Below, piece by piece: positions 43,859-52,232 of a stretch of DNA of 64,000 nucleotides. The translations under genes and the position numbers were made by a program. The DNA is from an uncultured Myxococcales bacterium (GTDB taxonomy: Bacteria; Myxococcota; Myxococcia; Myxococcales; Myxococcaceae), in the NCBI GenBank assembly GCA_937980205.1, contig CALJKW010000055.1, forward strand, positions 434,001 to 498,000, in the 5' to 3' direction. The notes under the pieces were generated by a model. That model worked only from the letters and a program-made list of their open reading frames with translations, ran no database searches and was not told where the DNA came from. How positions within the stretch are numbered: position 1 is the first letter of the stretch; the number at the start of each line of letters is the position of its first letter.

Positions 43859-45363
43859 CGACGGTGGTGCGCTCGCGAACGGCTCCGGCCCCGACGCGGC
43901 ACGTCTACGACGTCGCCGTGATCGGCAGCCACCTCGGCGGAGCCATCACCGGGGCGCTGCTGCAGCGCCGCGGCCTGCACGTGCTCTACATCGAGCACGA
44001 CGGCACCGGTCAGGGCTACGCGCACAACGGGTACCTGCTGCCGTACGCGCCGTTCGTCCTGCCTCCGCTGAAGGCGTGCCCGTCGCTCGAAGAGGCGCTG
44101 ACGGAGCTCGGCCTCAACACCGCGTACACGCGCGCGGCGCACCTGCCCCACCCGATGCTGCAGCTCGCGCTGCCCGACACGCGGTTCGATCTGACGATGG
44201 ATCCGAAGCAGCGCGCGAAAGAGACGGCGCGCGCGCTGGGCGCCGAGCGGTCGGCCGCGTTCACCCGCGCGTGGGACGACGCCGCCGCGCGGCTCGAGCG
44301 CACCGAGCCGTTCTTCAAGGAGAAGCCCGAGCTGCCGCCCGACGGCATGATCGCGACGTGGCAGTTCAAGCGCGTCGTCGGCCGCTTCCCGGCGATCAGC
44401 GAGCAGCTCGACGTCCCGAAGGACTCCGCCGCCGGGCTGTTGTCGGCCCTCGCGGACTTCACGGTGAACGTCGCCGAGCGCCACGAGCTGGCCTCGACGC
44501 GGCCCATCTCGATGCTGCTGCAGGGCATGCACACCTGGCCCGGCGGCCGCGACGGGCTGCGCGAGCTGATCTTGAACCGCCTCTCCGAGCTCGGCGGAGA
44601 CGTGCTCGCGCACGACGCCTCGACCGTCGTCGAGGAGATCGCCTTCGACGGCTCGAAGGTCGCGGGCGTGAAGCTGGTGAAGTCGGACACCATCTACAAG
44701 ACGAACGTCATCGTCGGGGCGAGCGACGCCGCCGCGCTGCGCCGGCTGGTGCCGGACAAGAAGAAGCACCGCGAGCTCGCCGAGCTGCTCGACGGCCCGG
44801 CCGCCAAGCGCGTGCTGTTCGCGGTGAACTGGGTCGTCCCCGAGAGCGCGCTGCCCCGCGGCATGGGCGAGCTGGTGCTGCTGCAGCCGAAAGACGCGAC
44901 GCTGTCGCCGATCCTCGTGCAGGTCTCGAACACGCGGAAGGCGCCGGGAGAGGCTCCAGGCGCCGAAGACGAGCGCACCGTGTGCGCCGGCCTGTTCGTC
45001 GACGCGAACCTGCGCGAGCAGGGAGAGGACCAACTGCAGGAGCTCGCCGACCGCGTGACGGCCGAGCTCGACCTGCTCATGCCGTTCACGCGCGCGAAGG
45101 CGAAGCTGGTCTCGGCGCCGTACCTGCACGCGAGCGGCGTGCGCGGAAGCCGGCTGATGCCGCACCCGCTCTTGAAGCTCGAGGACCCGGCGCTGCTCGG
45201 CATCACCGGGCTGCCGCTGAAGGCTCCGGTGAAGCACATGTTCCTCACCAGCCGCGAGGTGCTGCCGGGCCTGGGCCTCGAGGGCGAGATGATCGCCGCG
45301 CTCCGCGCCGCGAAGCAGATTCAGGAGACGCTGAAGAAGTCGAACCCCCTGGCCAAACAATGA
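43855..45363 (+). CDS. FAD-dependent oxidoreductase of the phytoene desaturase/isomerase type
   Basis: 502 aa, GTG start overlapping the purN stop. Rossmann FAD-binding motif (DVAVIGSHLGGAITGALLQRRG, with Ser and His inside the usual GxGxxG) near residues 19-40 followed by the YIEHDG acidic strand end. Middle part contains HTWPGGRDGLRELILNRL, reminiscent of the GGxxxxxxxL segment in CrtI/CrtISO proteins, and the C-terminus FLTSREVLPGLGLEGEMIAA resembles the second FAD site. Substrate unknown; it is not beside carotenoid genes. The link to purine genes is positional only. Confidence 0.75.
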   Translation: MTTVVRSRTAPAPTRHVYDVAVIGSHLGGAITGALLQRRGLHVLYIEHDGTGQGYAHNGYLLPYAPFVLPPLKACPSLEEALTELGLNTAYTRAAHLPHPMLQLALPDTRFDLTMDPKQRAKETARALGAERSAAFTRAWDDAAARLERTEPFFKEKPELPPDGMIATWQFKRVVGRFPAISEQLDVPKDSAAGLLSALADFTVNVAERHELASTRPISMLLQGMHTWPGGRDGLRELILNRLSELGGDVLAHDASTVVEEIAFDGSKVAGVKLVKSDTIYKTNVIVGASDAAALRRLVPDKKKHRELAELLDGPAAKRVLFAVNWVVPESALPRGMGELVLLQPKDATLSPILVQVSNTRKAPGEAPGAEDERTVCAGLFVDANLREQGEDQLQELADRVTAELDLLMPFTRAKAKLVSAPYLHASGVRGSRLMPHPLLKLEDPALLGITGLPLKAPVKHMFLTSREVLPGLGLEGEMIAALRAAKQIQETLKKSNPLAKQ

Positions 45364-46130
45364 ACTACGCGCGGCTGCCGACCGAAGCGGTGCACGCAGA
45401 AGCTGAGCGACTCGATGGCGCGACGACGCGGCACATCGTCCGCGCGATGAACAAGGAGGACCTGCGCGCGGTCCGCGCCGTCGGAGAGGCCGGCGACGAC
45501 ATCGCCGCCCTCGCCGATGCGCTGGTCACCACGATCCGCGCCGGCGGGAGGCTGTACTACGTCGGCGCCGGCACCAGCGGCCGGCTCGGAGCGCTCGACG
45601 CCGCCGAGTGGCCGCCGACCTTCGGCACCGAGCCGTCGCTCGCGCAGGCCGTCATCGCCGGCGGGCCGAAGGCGCTGCAGGGCGCCGTCGAGGAGATCGA
45701 GGCGAAGCCGGCCGCGGGCGCCGCGGCCGTACGCAAGGTCACGAAGAAGGACCTGGTCATCGGCATCACCGCGAGCGGGACGACTCCGTTCGTGATGGGC
45801 GCGCTCGCCGAGGCGCGCCGGCGCGGCGCGACGACGGCGCTCGTCACGTGCAACCCGCGGGTGCGCGCGAAGGTGGATCACCGCGTGACGGCGGACACCG
45901 GCGCCGAGCTCGTCGCGGGGTCGACGCGGCTGAAGGCCGGAACGGCGACGAAGCTGATCCTCAACGCGGTCTCCACCGCTGCGATGATCCGGCTCGGGCG
46001 GATTCAGAAAGGCCGGATGGCGTATTTGAAGCCGCTGAACCCGAAGTTGCGGGCGCGAGCGGCGCGCATCGCGCGGGATCTCGGAAGGCATCGCGCCATG
46101 ACGGGTCCAGTCTCTGGACGTACGACGTAG
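45360..46130 (+). CDS. murQ: N-acetylmuramic acid 6-phosphate etherase, C-terminally short
   Basis: 256 aa versus about 300 in the family. Cleaves the lactyl ether of MurNAc-6-P in peptidoglycan recycling. SIS-domain core is intact: YVGAGTSGRLGALDAAEWPP, VIAGGPKALQGAVE, ITASGTTPFVMGAL and STRLKAGTATKLILNAVSTA. The sequence ends DLGRHRAMTG..., exactly where the C-terminal UBA-like helical domain should begin, and repeat copy 3 starts one base after the stop. The lost part is not found in another frame. ATG overlaps the previous stop. Probably active since catalytic residues are in the core; this should be tested. Confidence 0.88.
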   Translation: MNYARLPTEAVHAEAERLDGATTRHIVRAMNKEDLRAVRAVGEAGDDIAALADALVTTIRAGGRLYYVGAGTSGRLGALDAAEWPPTFGTEPSLAQAVIAGGPKALQGAVEEIEAKPAAGAAAVRKVTKKDLVIGITASGTTPFVMGALAEARRRGATTALVTCNPRVRAKVDHRVTADTGAELVAGSTRLKAGTATKLILNAVSTAAMIRLGRIQKGRMAYLKPLNPKLRARAARIARDLGRHRAMTGPVSGRTT

Positions 46131-46245
46131 CTCCGCTCACGCTGAGCGGAGGCCGAAGGCCGGAGTCGAAGCGGGCCGCGCGTCGGCTTCGGGCCCCTTC
46201 GACTCCGCAGCCCTTCGGGCTGGCTCCGCTCAGGGCGAACGGAGC
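46131..46245. repeat. Interspersed palindromic repeat family A (copy 3 of 4)
   Basis: CTCCGCTCACGCTGAGCGGAG on the left and CTCCGCTCAGGGCGAACGGAGC on the right, with internal GTCGAAG and CTTCGAC segments, match the other copies in order and spacing. It fills the gap between murQ and anmK and immediately follows the shortened murQ end. Confidence 0.8.
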
Positions 46246-46324
46246 TGCATACGACCCGCGTCTCGTGGCCGGCGGTGCGCAACGAAAGCTTCCCGCCGCC
46301 CCCGCCCGCGGTAAAACCACGTGC

Positions 46325-47464
46325 ATGCCGCTCCCCGGGCGACTCGTTCGCTCTGCCGAGAAGACCGAGCGCATCGTGGTGGGCCTCATCTCGGGCACCA
46401 GCGTCGACGCCATCGAGGCGGTGACGTGCGGCATCAGCGGCACCGGAGACTCGACCGCGCTCGACCTCTTGAGCCACGTCTCGGTCCCCTTCCCGCCCAA
46501 GATGACGAAGCGCATCCTCGCGCTCTCGACGGTGCGCGAGCTGTGCGCGCTGAACTTCGAGCTGGGCGAGCGCTTCGCGCAGGCGGCGCTGAAGTCCGTC
46601 GCCGTCGCGGGCCTGAAGCCCAAGGACATCGACCTCATCGGCAGCCACGGCCAGACCGTCGCCCACCTGCCCGGCTCGACGCTGCAGATCGGCGAAGCGA
46701 GCGTCATCGCCGAGCGCACCGGCGCTCCGGTCGTCTGCGACTTCCGCACGCGCGACGTCGCCGCCGGCGGCGAGGGCGCCCCGCTCGTCCCGTACGCCGA
46801 CTGGGTGCTCTTCCGGAAGCCCGGCGAGACGCGCGCGCTGCAGAACATCGGGGGCATCGCGAACGTCAGCGTCGTCAGCGACCGCCTCGAAGACACCATC
46901 GCCTTCGACACCGGCCCGGGCAACATGCTGCTCGACGCCATCACCCGCCTCGCCACGAAGGAGCGCCAGGCCTACGACGACGGCGCGAAGCTCGCGCTCA
47001 AGGGCCGCGTGCTGCCGGCGGTGCTGAAGGAGCTGCTCGAGCACCCGTTCCTCAAGAAGCGGCCGCCGCGCAGCGCTGGCCGTGACCAGTTCGGCGAGGG
47101 CCTCGCGCGCGAGCTGTGGAAGAAGCTGCAGCGCCGCCCCTACGACCTGCTCGCGACGCTGGCCGCCTTCACCATCGAGGCGACCGCGCGCTCCTACGAG
47201 CGGTGGGTGCTGCCGAAGCGGAAGCTCGAGGCCATCTACCTCTCCGGCGGAGGCAGCCGAAACCCGTTCATCTACGCCGGCCTCGAGCGGCGGCTGGCTC
47301 CGATCCCCGTCCGCCCGCTCGACGCGCTCGGGTTCCCCGAAGGCGCGAAGGAGGCCGCGTGCTTCGCGCTGCTGGCCAGCGAGTGGCTCTCCGGCACCGC
47401 CCAGAACGTACCCTCCGCGACCGGTGCGAAAGCTCGCGTGATCCTCGGTAAGGTGGTTCCCTAA
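46325..47464 (+). CDS. anmK: Anhydro-N-acetylmuramic acid kinase
   Basis: 379 aa. Converts anhydroMurNAc to MurNAc-6-P using ATP, supplying MurQ encoded upstream. ASKHA-fold signatures: GLISGTSVDAIEAV (the usual GTSxDGxD has Ala for Gly and Glu for Asp, a mild change), IGSHGQTVAH, CDFRTRDVAAGGEGAPLVPYAD, QNIGGIANVS, DTGPGNMLLD and LSGGGSRNPF. ATG at 46325 follows repeat copy 3 by 79 bp. Together with murQ it makes a short cell-wall recycling pathway. Confidence 0.94.
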   Translation: MPLPGRLVRSAEKTERIVVGLISGTSVDAIEAVTCGISGTGDSTALDLLSHVSVPFPPKMTKRILALSTVRELCALNFELGERFAQAALKSVAVAGLKPKDIDLIGSHGQTVAHLPGSTLQIGEASVIAERTGAPVVCDFRTRDVAAGGEGAPLVPYADWVLFRKPGETRALQNIGGIANVSVVSDRLEDTIAFDTGPGNMLLDAITRLATKERQAYDDGAKLALKGRVLPAVLKELLEHPFLKKRPPRSAGRDQFGEGLARELWKKLQRRPYDLLATLAAFTIEATARSYERWVLPKRKLEAIYLSGGGSRNPFIYAGLERRLAPIPVRPLDALGFPEGAKEAACFALLASEWLSGTAQNVPSATGAKARVILGKVVP

Positions 47465-47473
47465 GGGGGCGCG

Positions 47474-48592
47474 ATGAGCACCGTAAACGTCATGGCCCGG
47501 GAGATCGCCGCGAAGGTGGTCTTCTACGGCCCCGGCCTCTCGGGCAAGACGACGACGCTCAAGAAGATCTACGACTCGGTGAAGCCGGCTCACCGCGGCG
47601 AGCTGATGTCGCTGCCGACCGAGGCCGACCGCACCCTCTTCTTCGACTTCCTGCCGGTGAAGGTCGAGCGCGTCGGCGAGTACTCGGTGCGGCTCGCGCT
47701 GTACACGGTGCCGGGCCAGGTCTTCTACAACGCCACCCGCAAGCTCGTGCTGCAGGGCGCCGACGGCGTCGTCTTCGTCGCCGACTCGCAGGAGGCCGCC
47801 GAAGACGCCAACCGCGAGTCGATGGTCAACCTCGAGGAGAACCTCGCCGAGCAGGGCATTCGCCTCGAGAAGTTCCCGCTCGTCATCCAGTACAACAAGC
47901 GCGACCTGCCCGGCGCGGTGCCGGTCGATCACCTGCGCTCGACGCTGAACCCGCGCGGTGTCCCCGACTTCGAGACGTGCGCGACCTCCGGCCTCGGCGT
48001 GCTCGACACCCTCAAGGCCGTCATGCGGCTCGTCATCCGCGACCTGCGGCAGAAGCGCGTCGTGCCGCCGCTCAAAGGCGAGACCGGCGCCGCGGAGGGA
48101 GCCGACCTCGAGGGCCAGCTCCGCCAGCACCTGCCGCACGGCGCGCCCGCGCAGCCGGCGACGCAGCCCGGCCGCCCGGCGGTCGCGCAGCACATTCCGC
48201 TCGCGACGCCCGCGCGCGGGCACCCGGCGGTGAAGGCGCAGCTGCTCACCGAGCCGCCGAAGCGGGCGATGGGCCCGGCGGCGGCGCTGGCTCCGGGGCC
48301 GCTGCTCGACCAGGCGCGCGTCGCCGACTCGGCGTTCGCGGCCGGCGACTACGACGCCTGTGTCCGCACCTGCCAGGAGGCGGTGCGCCGCGCCCTCGCC
48401 TACGCCGGCACCGGCTCGGACGTGGCGTCGCAGGGGCTGTTGCTGCGCGTCGACGGGCCGGACCTGCTCAAGCTGCAGCTGCTCACGACGCACTCGCACT
48501 TGCGCGTCGACGACGCCGCGTTCGCGCTCTACGTGCTGATGCAGACGTTCCTGCGGCTGCAGGCCGCGGGGCTGCCGCCCCAGGCCGACTGA
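47474..48592 (+). CDS. MglA-like small GTPase with C-terminal extension
   Basis: 372 aa. Residues 1-195 are a Ras-like GTPase of the prokaryotic MglA type: P-loop GPGLSGKTTT, switch region LPTEADRTLFFDFLP, YTVPGQVFYNATRKL (the switch II TVPGQ hallmark), NKRDLP. MglA itself ends near residue 195; this protein continues with a Pro/Ala/Gln-rich linker and a helical TPR-like domain (DQARVADSAFAAGDYDACVR, about residues 280-370). It is thus a paralogue, not MglA. No mglB-like gene is adjacent; DUF6891-like and DUF4388 genes lie convergent downstream. Confidence 0.87.
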   Translation: MSTVNVMAREIAAKVVFYGPGLSGKTTTLKKIYDSVKPAHRGELMSLPTEADRTLFFDFLPVKVERVGEYSVRLALYTVPGQVFYNATRKLVLQGADGVVFVADSQEAAEDANRESMVNLEENLAEQGIRLEKFPLVIQYNKRDLPGAVPVDHLRSTLNPRGVPDFETCATSGLGVLDTLKAVMRLVIRDLRQKRVVPPLKGETGAAEGADLEGQLRQHLPHGAPAQPATQPGRPAVAQHIPLATPARGHPAVKAQLLTEPPKRAMGPAAALAPGPLLDQARVADSAFAAGDYDACVRTCQEAVRRALAYAGTGSDVASQGLLLRVDGPDLLKLQLLTTHSHLRVDDAAFALYVLMQTFLRLQAAGLPPQAD

Positions 48593-48600
48593 CGGCCGCG

Positions 48601-49305
48601 TCAGCTTCGGCGCCTGCTCCACTGAAACGGTGGAATGCGGATGCGCTGGGCGACGGTGCCGTCCCACTCGGTCGCGACCCCGTGCTTCTTCAGCACCTCG
48701 CAGATCTGCTTCGCGACCTCGAGGCTTTGGGCCTCGTGCTTCGCGTCGTCGTCTTCGTAGGCGCCGAAGGCGAGCAACAGGCCGCGGCCGGCGACGGCCC
48801 GCTCGAGATCCTGCTCGTGGTAGAAGCACGCGCCCCACGGCGGCGGAGTGCGGGTCGAGGCGAGGTGGTTCACGTCGCTCCAGCCGTCGCTCATGGTGTA
48901 GCCGGCGCACTGCAGCGCGACGATGCCGGTGGCGTTGAGCTCGTCGAAGGCGGCGTCGATGCCGTCGTTGACCGGCGAGCCGGCCTCGGCGCCTCGGAGC
49001 TTCTCGATGCGTTCGAGCGCGGCCTGGGCGACCCCGGCGAGGGCGCGGGCGAGATCTCCCGAGCCCTCCCAGACGGCTTTGTGCTCGACGTGCCGCTCGG
49101 CGACCTCGCGGCCGATGGTCCACGCGACCTCGCTCGGCTCGGCCGCCGGCTGCTCGAGGGCCGAGAGCCGCAGCGCTCCGTCGGTGTACACGTAGAGGTC
49201 GGCCTCCATGTAGCTGCCGATCTGGGAGATGAGCTGGTCGGCGGACTTCGAGCCGCCGCGCATCAGCAGCTCGAGGCGGTTCGCGACGACCTCGGCGTCG
49301 CTCAC
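48601..49305 (-). CDS. DUF6891-like protein
   Basis: 234 aa from GTG at 49305, which overlaps the DUF4388 gene's stop by 4 bp. No signal peptide or membrane segment. The segment ATGIVALQCAGYTMSDGWSD and FYHEQDLERAVAGRGLLLAFG fit what I recall of the DUF6891 family; the assignment is from memory. Upper half is helical. Biochemical role unknown. Coupling to a PATAN (DUF4388) gene suggests a signalling partner. Confidence 0.65.
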   Translation of the reverse strand: MSDAEVVANRLELLMRGGSKSADQLISQIGSYMEADLYVYTDGALRLSALEQPAAEPSEVAWTIGREVAERHVEHKAVWEGSGDLARALAGVAQAALERIEKLRGAEAGSPVNDGIDAAFDELNATGIVALQCAGYTMSDGWSDVNHLASTRTPPPWGACFYHEQDLERAVAGRGLLLAFGAYEDDDAKHEAQSLEVAKQICEVLKKHGVATEWDGTVAQRIRIPPFQWSRRRS

Positions 49306-50381
49306 TCGGGGCGCTCCGAGATGAGGCCCATGCGCTTGAGCTTGAAGAGGGTCTTGAGCGTGTCGAGCTCGCGCAGCTGCCCGGCGAGCACGATGGCGCT
49401 GACGTCCCAGCGGCCGTTCACCATCGCGGCGATCTGGCGCTCTTCAGGCCGCAGCGCGGCGAGGCCTTCCGGGTCGTCGATGGGATCGAGCACGGTGACC
49501 GGCGGCAGCTCTCGGTACAGCGACGCGACGTGCTCGCGCTCGACCATGCGCAGGAACTCGCGGACGCGGCGGTCGGAAGGGTCGCTGATGAGCAGCGCGG
49601 AGAAGACCATCGACGCGGCCTCGAACTGCCGCTCGCGCAGGAGAATGGCGCCCTTCTCCAGCATGTCCGCGACGGGATCCGGCTCGAGCTCGACGGAGCC
49701 CTCGACCTGAACCTTCCGCGCGCGCCACAGGTCGTGCACGGCGCGCAGCACGAGGCCGCGCTGAACTCCGAGCAAGAGCCGCAGGCGGCCGAGGTTCAGC
49801 GGCCCGTGCGTCTGGCACGCGTGCAGGATCGCGCGCTGCACGACGGGCTGGCCGGTCATCGCGTGGTGCGAGGCGAGCACGGTCATCGTGTCGTTCGGCA
49901 GGGCGCGCTCGATGTCGGGGAGCTCGTCGACCCAGCGCAGCGACTCGAAGAGCAGGTGCCTCAGCGGCACGGTGAGCGGCACCCACTCGTCGGTGCCGCG
50001 GTCGGGATCTTCGGTCCAGTGGAAGCGGCCGCCCTGGACCTGGGTGAGATCGGCGACGGCTCCGATGAGCTCGTCGCTGGCGAGCTCGCGGATGAGGGCC
50101 TCGACCTCGGGCGCGACGTCGAGCGTCTGGCTCGTGCCGCGGTTGCTGCGCAGGGCGCTCAGCACGCGCTGGCCGGAGGCCATGCCGCCCTGCTCGAGGG
50201 CGCGGGCGAGGTGCTCCCACAGGCCGGGCGCGGCGGTGGCGACGATCTGGCCGGTGAGCAGGAAGACCCTCCGCTCGCCGGCGTCCCACTGGAAGTGCAG
50301 CGCTCCCGTCTTGCGCGAGGCGTCGAGCCACTGCAGCAGCTCGGGCAGCGGGTAGCTCGAGAAGTCGCCGTGGAAGGCCAT
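49302..50381 (-). CDS. DUF4388 (PATAN-domain) signalling protein
   Basis: 359 aa. Residues 1-110 form the PATAN/DUF4388 domain typical of myxobacterial signalling proteins (FSSYPLPELLQWLDASRKTG, LHFQWDAGERRVFLLTGQIV). The rest is helical, with winged-helix-like elements near residues 185-235 (GPLNLGRLRLLLGVQRGLVL) and 320-359. Such proteins connect to GTPase and two-component circuits in gliding bacteria; the MglA-like GTPase gene is nearby. ATG at 50381 is the only one giving the domain's normal start. Confidence 0.85.
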   Translation of the reverse strand: MAFHGDFSSYPLPELLQWLDASRKTGALHFQWDAGERRVFLLTGQIVATAAPGLWEHLARALEQGGMASGQRVLSALRSNRGTSQTLDVAPEVEALIRELASDELIGAVADLTQVQGGRFHWTEDPDRGTDEWVPLTVPLRHLLFESLRWVDELPDIERALPNDTMTVLASHHAMTGQPVVQRAILHACQTHGPLNLGRLRLLLGVQRGLVLRAVHDLWRARKVQVEGSVELEPDPVADMLEKGAILLRERQFEAASMVFSALLISDPSDRRVREFLRMVEREHVASLYRELPPVTVLDPIDDPEGLAALRPEERQIAAMVNGRWDVSAIVLAGQLRELDTLKTLFKLKRMGLISERPE

Positions 50382-50406
50382 CGGGCGCCGCGAGATTACG
50401 ACAACT

Positions 50407-50440
50407 CCCGGGATCGGGATCGGGATCGCGATCGGGACCG
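50407..50440. repeat. Hexanucleotide tandem repeat (GGGATC)
   Basis: CGGGATCGGGATCGGGATCGCGATCGGGACC contains about five GGGATC-like units with two changed bases, between the divergent DUF4388 and phosphomutase-like genes. It occupies much of their shared promoter region, so unit number could affect expression. Confidence 0.7.
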
Positions 50441-50457
50441 GCGTTACAGTGCTTTCT

Positions 50458-51315
50458 GTGCGCGTCGCGCTGTTGTTCATCGACGGAGTCGGCATCGGAG
50501 CGCGGAACCCCGAGTCGAACCCGCTCGCGCGCGCCGAGCACCTGCTGTCGCAGTTCGACGACGGCAGCGGCGCCGCCCTGCCCCACGGCGGACAGCTGCT
50601 CGCGCTGGACGCGACGTTCGGCGTGACGGGCCGGCCGCAGTCGGCGACGAACCAGACGGCGCTGTACACCGGAGAGCCGGCGCCGCGGCTGCTCGGCAAG
50701 CACCTGCTCGGGTATCCGAACGCGGCGCTCAGCGAGCTCATCGCCGCGAAGTCGATCGTGAAGCGCCTCGCCGCCGCCGGGCGCAGCGCGAGCTTCGTGA
50801 ACGCGTTCCCAGCGATCTACTTCGAGCTCGTCGGTAAGGTCCGCCACTTCAAGCCGAGCGCCAGCACGCTCGCGTTTCGCGCCGGAGAGGTCGCCCTGCG
50901 CACCTTCCCCGACGGCCTGCCGGCCGACATCGACGGCGCGCGCGCCCGGCGGCGTGGCTTCGAGCTGCCGTCGCGCACCGCGGCCGAGGCGGCGGAGGTG
51001 TTCTGGCGGTGCGCCGGAGACTTCACGCTGTTCGAGCACTTCGCGGCCGACGAGGCGGCGCACGAGCGGGACGCTGCGTCCGTCGAGCAGGCGCTGAGCA
51101 CCTTCGATGCCTTCGCGCGCGCGGTGATTGAAACCCGGCCGCCCGACGTCCAGGTGCTCGTGACCAGCGACCACGGGAACGCGGAGGATCTGTCGACCCG
51201 CTCGCACACGCTGGCGAAGGTGCCGCTGCTCTCGTTCGGAGGAGAGGCGCCGCAGGGGCTGCACAACGTCGCGGACGTCGGCCGGTACGTCGTCGCGAAG
51301 ATGGGGGTCGAATGA
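50458..51315 (+). CDS. Phosphopentomutase/phosphoglycerate mutase-like metalloenzyme
   Basis: 285 aa from GTG at 50458 (M-R-V-A-L-L-F-I-D-G-V-G); GTG at 50449 also possible. Alkaline-phosphatase superfamily: metal ligand Asp in FIDGVGIG, nucleophile region TGRPQSATNQTALYTG, and the paired C-terminal ligands in VTSDHGNAEDLSTRSHT and KVPLL. Much shorter than independent phosphoglycerate mutase (about 510) and without the inserted transferase domain, so the substrate is uncertain. Stop overlaps an ATG (ATGA) that opens into repeat copy 4. Confidence 0.75.
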   Translation: MRVALLFIDGVGIGARNPESNPLARAEHLLSQFDDGSGAALPHGGQLLALDATFGVTGRPQSATNQTALYTGEPAPRLLGKHLLGYPNAALSELIAAKSIVKRLAAAGRSASFVNAFPAIYFELVGKVRHFKPSASTLAFRAGEVALRTFPDGLPADIDGARARRRGFELPSRTAAEAAEVFWRCAGDFTLFEHFAADEAAHERDAASVEQALSTFDAFARAVIETRPPDVQVLVTSDHGNAEDLSTRSHTLAKVPLLSFGGEAPQGLHNVADVGRYVVAKMGVE

Positions 51316-51316
51316 C

Positions 51317-51428
51317 CTCCGTTCACACTGAGCGGAGGGCCGCGAAGCGGTCCGCAGTCGAAGAGGGCTCAAAGCGGTCCATCGGCCCGCTTCGACTGCG
51401 CGCCTGCGGCGCTCCGCTCAGCGTGAAC
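51317..51428. repeat. Interspersed palindromic repeat family A (copy 4 of 4)
   Basis: Arms CCTCCGTTCACACTGAGCGGAG and CTCCGCTCAGCGTGAACG surround GTCGAAG and CTTCGAC segments, as in copies 2 and 3. It contains no stop codon in the frame of the downstream peptidase and its right end supplies the GTG start at 51423. Confidence 0.8.
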
Positions 51429-52232
51429 GTCTTTCTCCTGAGCGCCCTGGCCTTCTCCTGCGCGACGCCGCTGTCCGCGCTGACGAAGGAGCAACGGCTC
51501 GAGACTCCGGCAGGCGCCATCACGGTCCGCTCGCACCCGGAAGGAAAGCCCGACGACGCGAGCATGGTCGCGAAGGCGCTCGAGCAGGCCGGGACACGCC
51601 TGTCGAAGTGGGGCGCCCTCGATCAGCCCGTCGCCATCCACCTGATGCCGACGCACCAAGATCTCGAGGGCGCGGTGCGCCGCTACGGCTACGACTGGCT
51701 GCGGGCGTGGGCGCAGTACGACAACGTGCTGTTGCAGACGCCCTCGACGTGGGCGACCAACGAGCTCGACGTCGCCGAGCTGCTGGCGCACGAGCTCACG
51801 CACTGCCTCATGTACCAGCGCGCGGGGACGCCCCAGAACTGGATGCGCAAGGGCATCCCCCTGTGGTTCCGCGAAGGCATGGCGACGTTCACCGCGCTGC
51901 AGGGCTACCGGTGGATGACGCTCGAAGACCTGGCTCGGGTGTACGAGCGCGGCGCGGGCCACGACCCGATCGCGGACGCCGAGGCGATGTACCAGTCACA
52001 GAGCGCCGCCGTGTACGCCGCGTCGCACTACGCGTTCACGTTCCTCGTCGACCGCTACGGCCGCGAAGCCGTCGAGCGGACGCTCGAGAACATGTCGAAG
52101 GGCGACCAGTTCGACGCCGCGTTCGAGAAGGGCGTGGGTCTTCACCCCGATCGCTTCAGCGCCGAGTTCCGCCGCTACATCGTCTGGCGCGCGTTCCGCG
52201 GCACCGGCGCGCCGATTCGCTCAGCGCACTGA
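51423..52232 (+). CDS. Exported gluzincin-type peptidase (HELTH motif)
   Basis: 269 aa from GTG at 51423, whose first residues (V-N-V-F-L-L-S-A-L-A-F-S-C-A-T) form a signal sequence, perhaps with a weak lipobox. Zinc motif HELTH with downstream Glu in WFREGMATFTAL fits the peptidase MA-like gluzincins. The frame is open back to ATG 51312, which overlaps the preceding stop and would add 37 repeat-encoded residues; the signal sequence argues for 51423. Convergent with the TldD-like gene, overlapping it by 12 bp. Confidence 0.8.
   Translation: MNVFLLSALAFSCATPLSALTKEQRLETPAGAITVRSHPEGKPDDASMVAKALEQAGTRLSKWGALDQPVAIHLMPTHQDLEGAVRRYGYDWLRAWAQYDNVLLQTPSTWATNELDVAELLAHELTHCLMYQRAGTPQNWMRKGIPLWFREGMATFTALQGYRWMTLEDLARVYERGAGHDPIADAEAMYQSQSAAVYAASHYAFTFLVDRYGREAVERTLENMSKGDQFDAAFEKGVGLHPDRFSAEFRRYIVWRAFRGTGAPIRSAH

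Noticed and set aside
46131..46245. Frameshifted C-terminus of MurQ
   Set aside because: No frame here resembles the missing UBA-like domain; the DNA is repeat family A.
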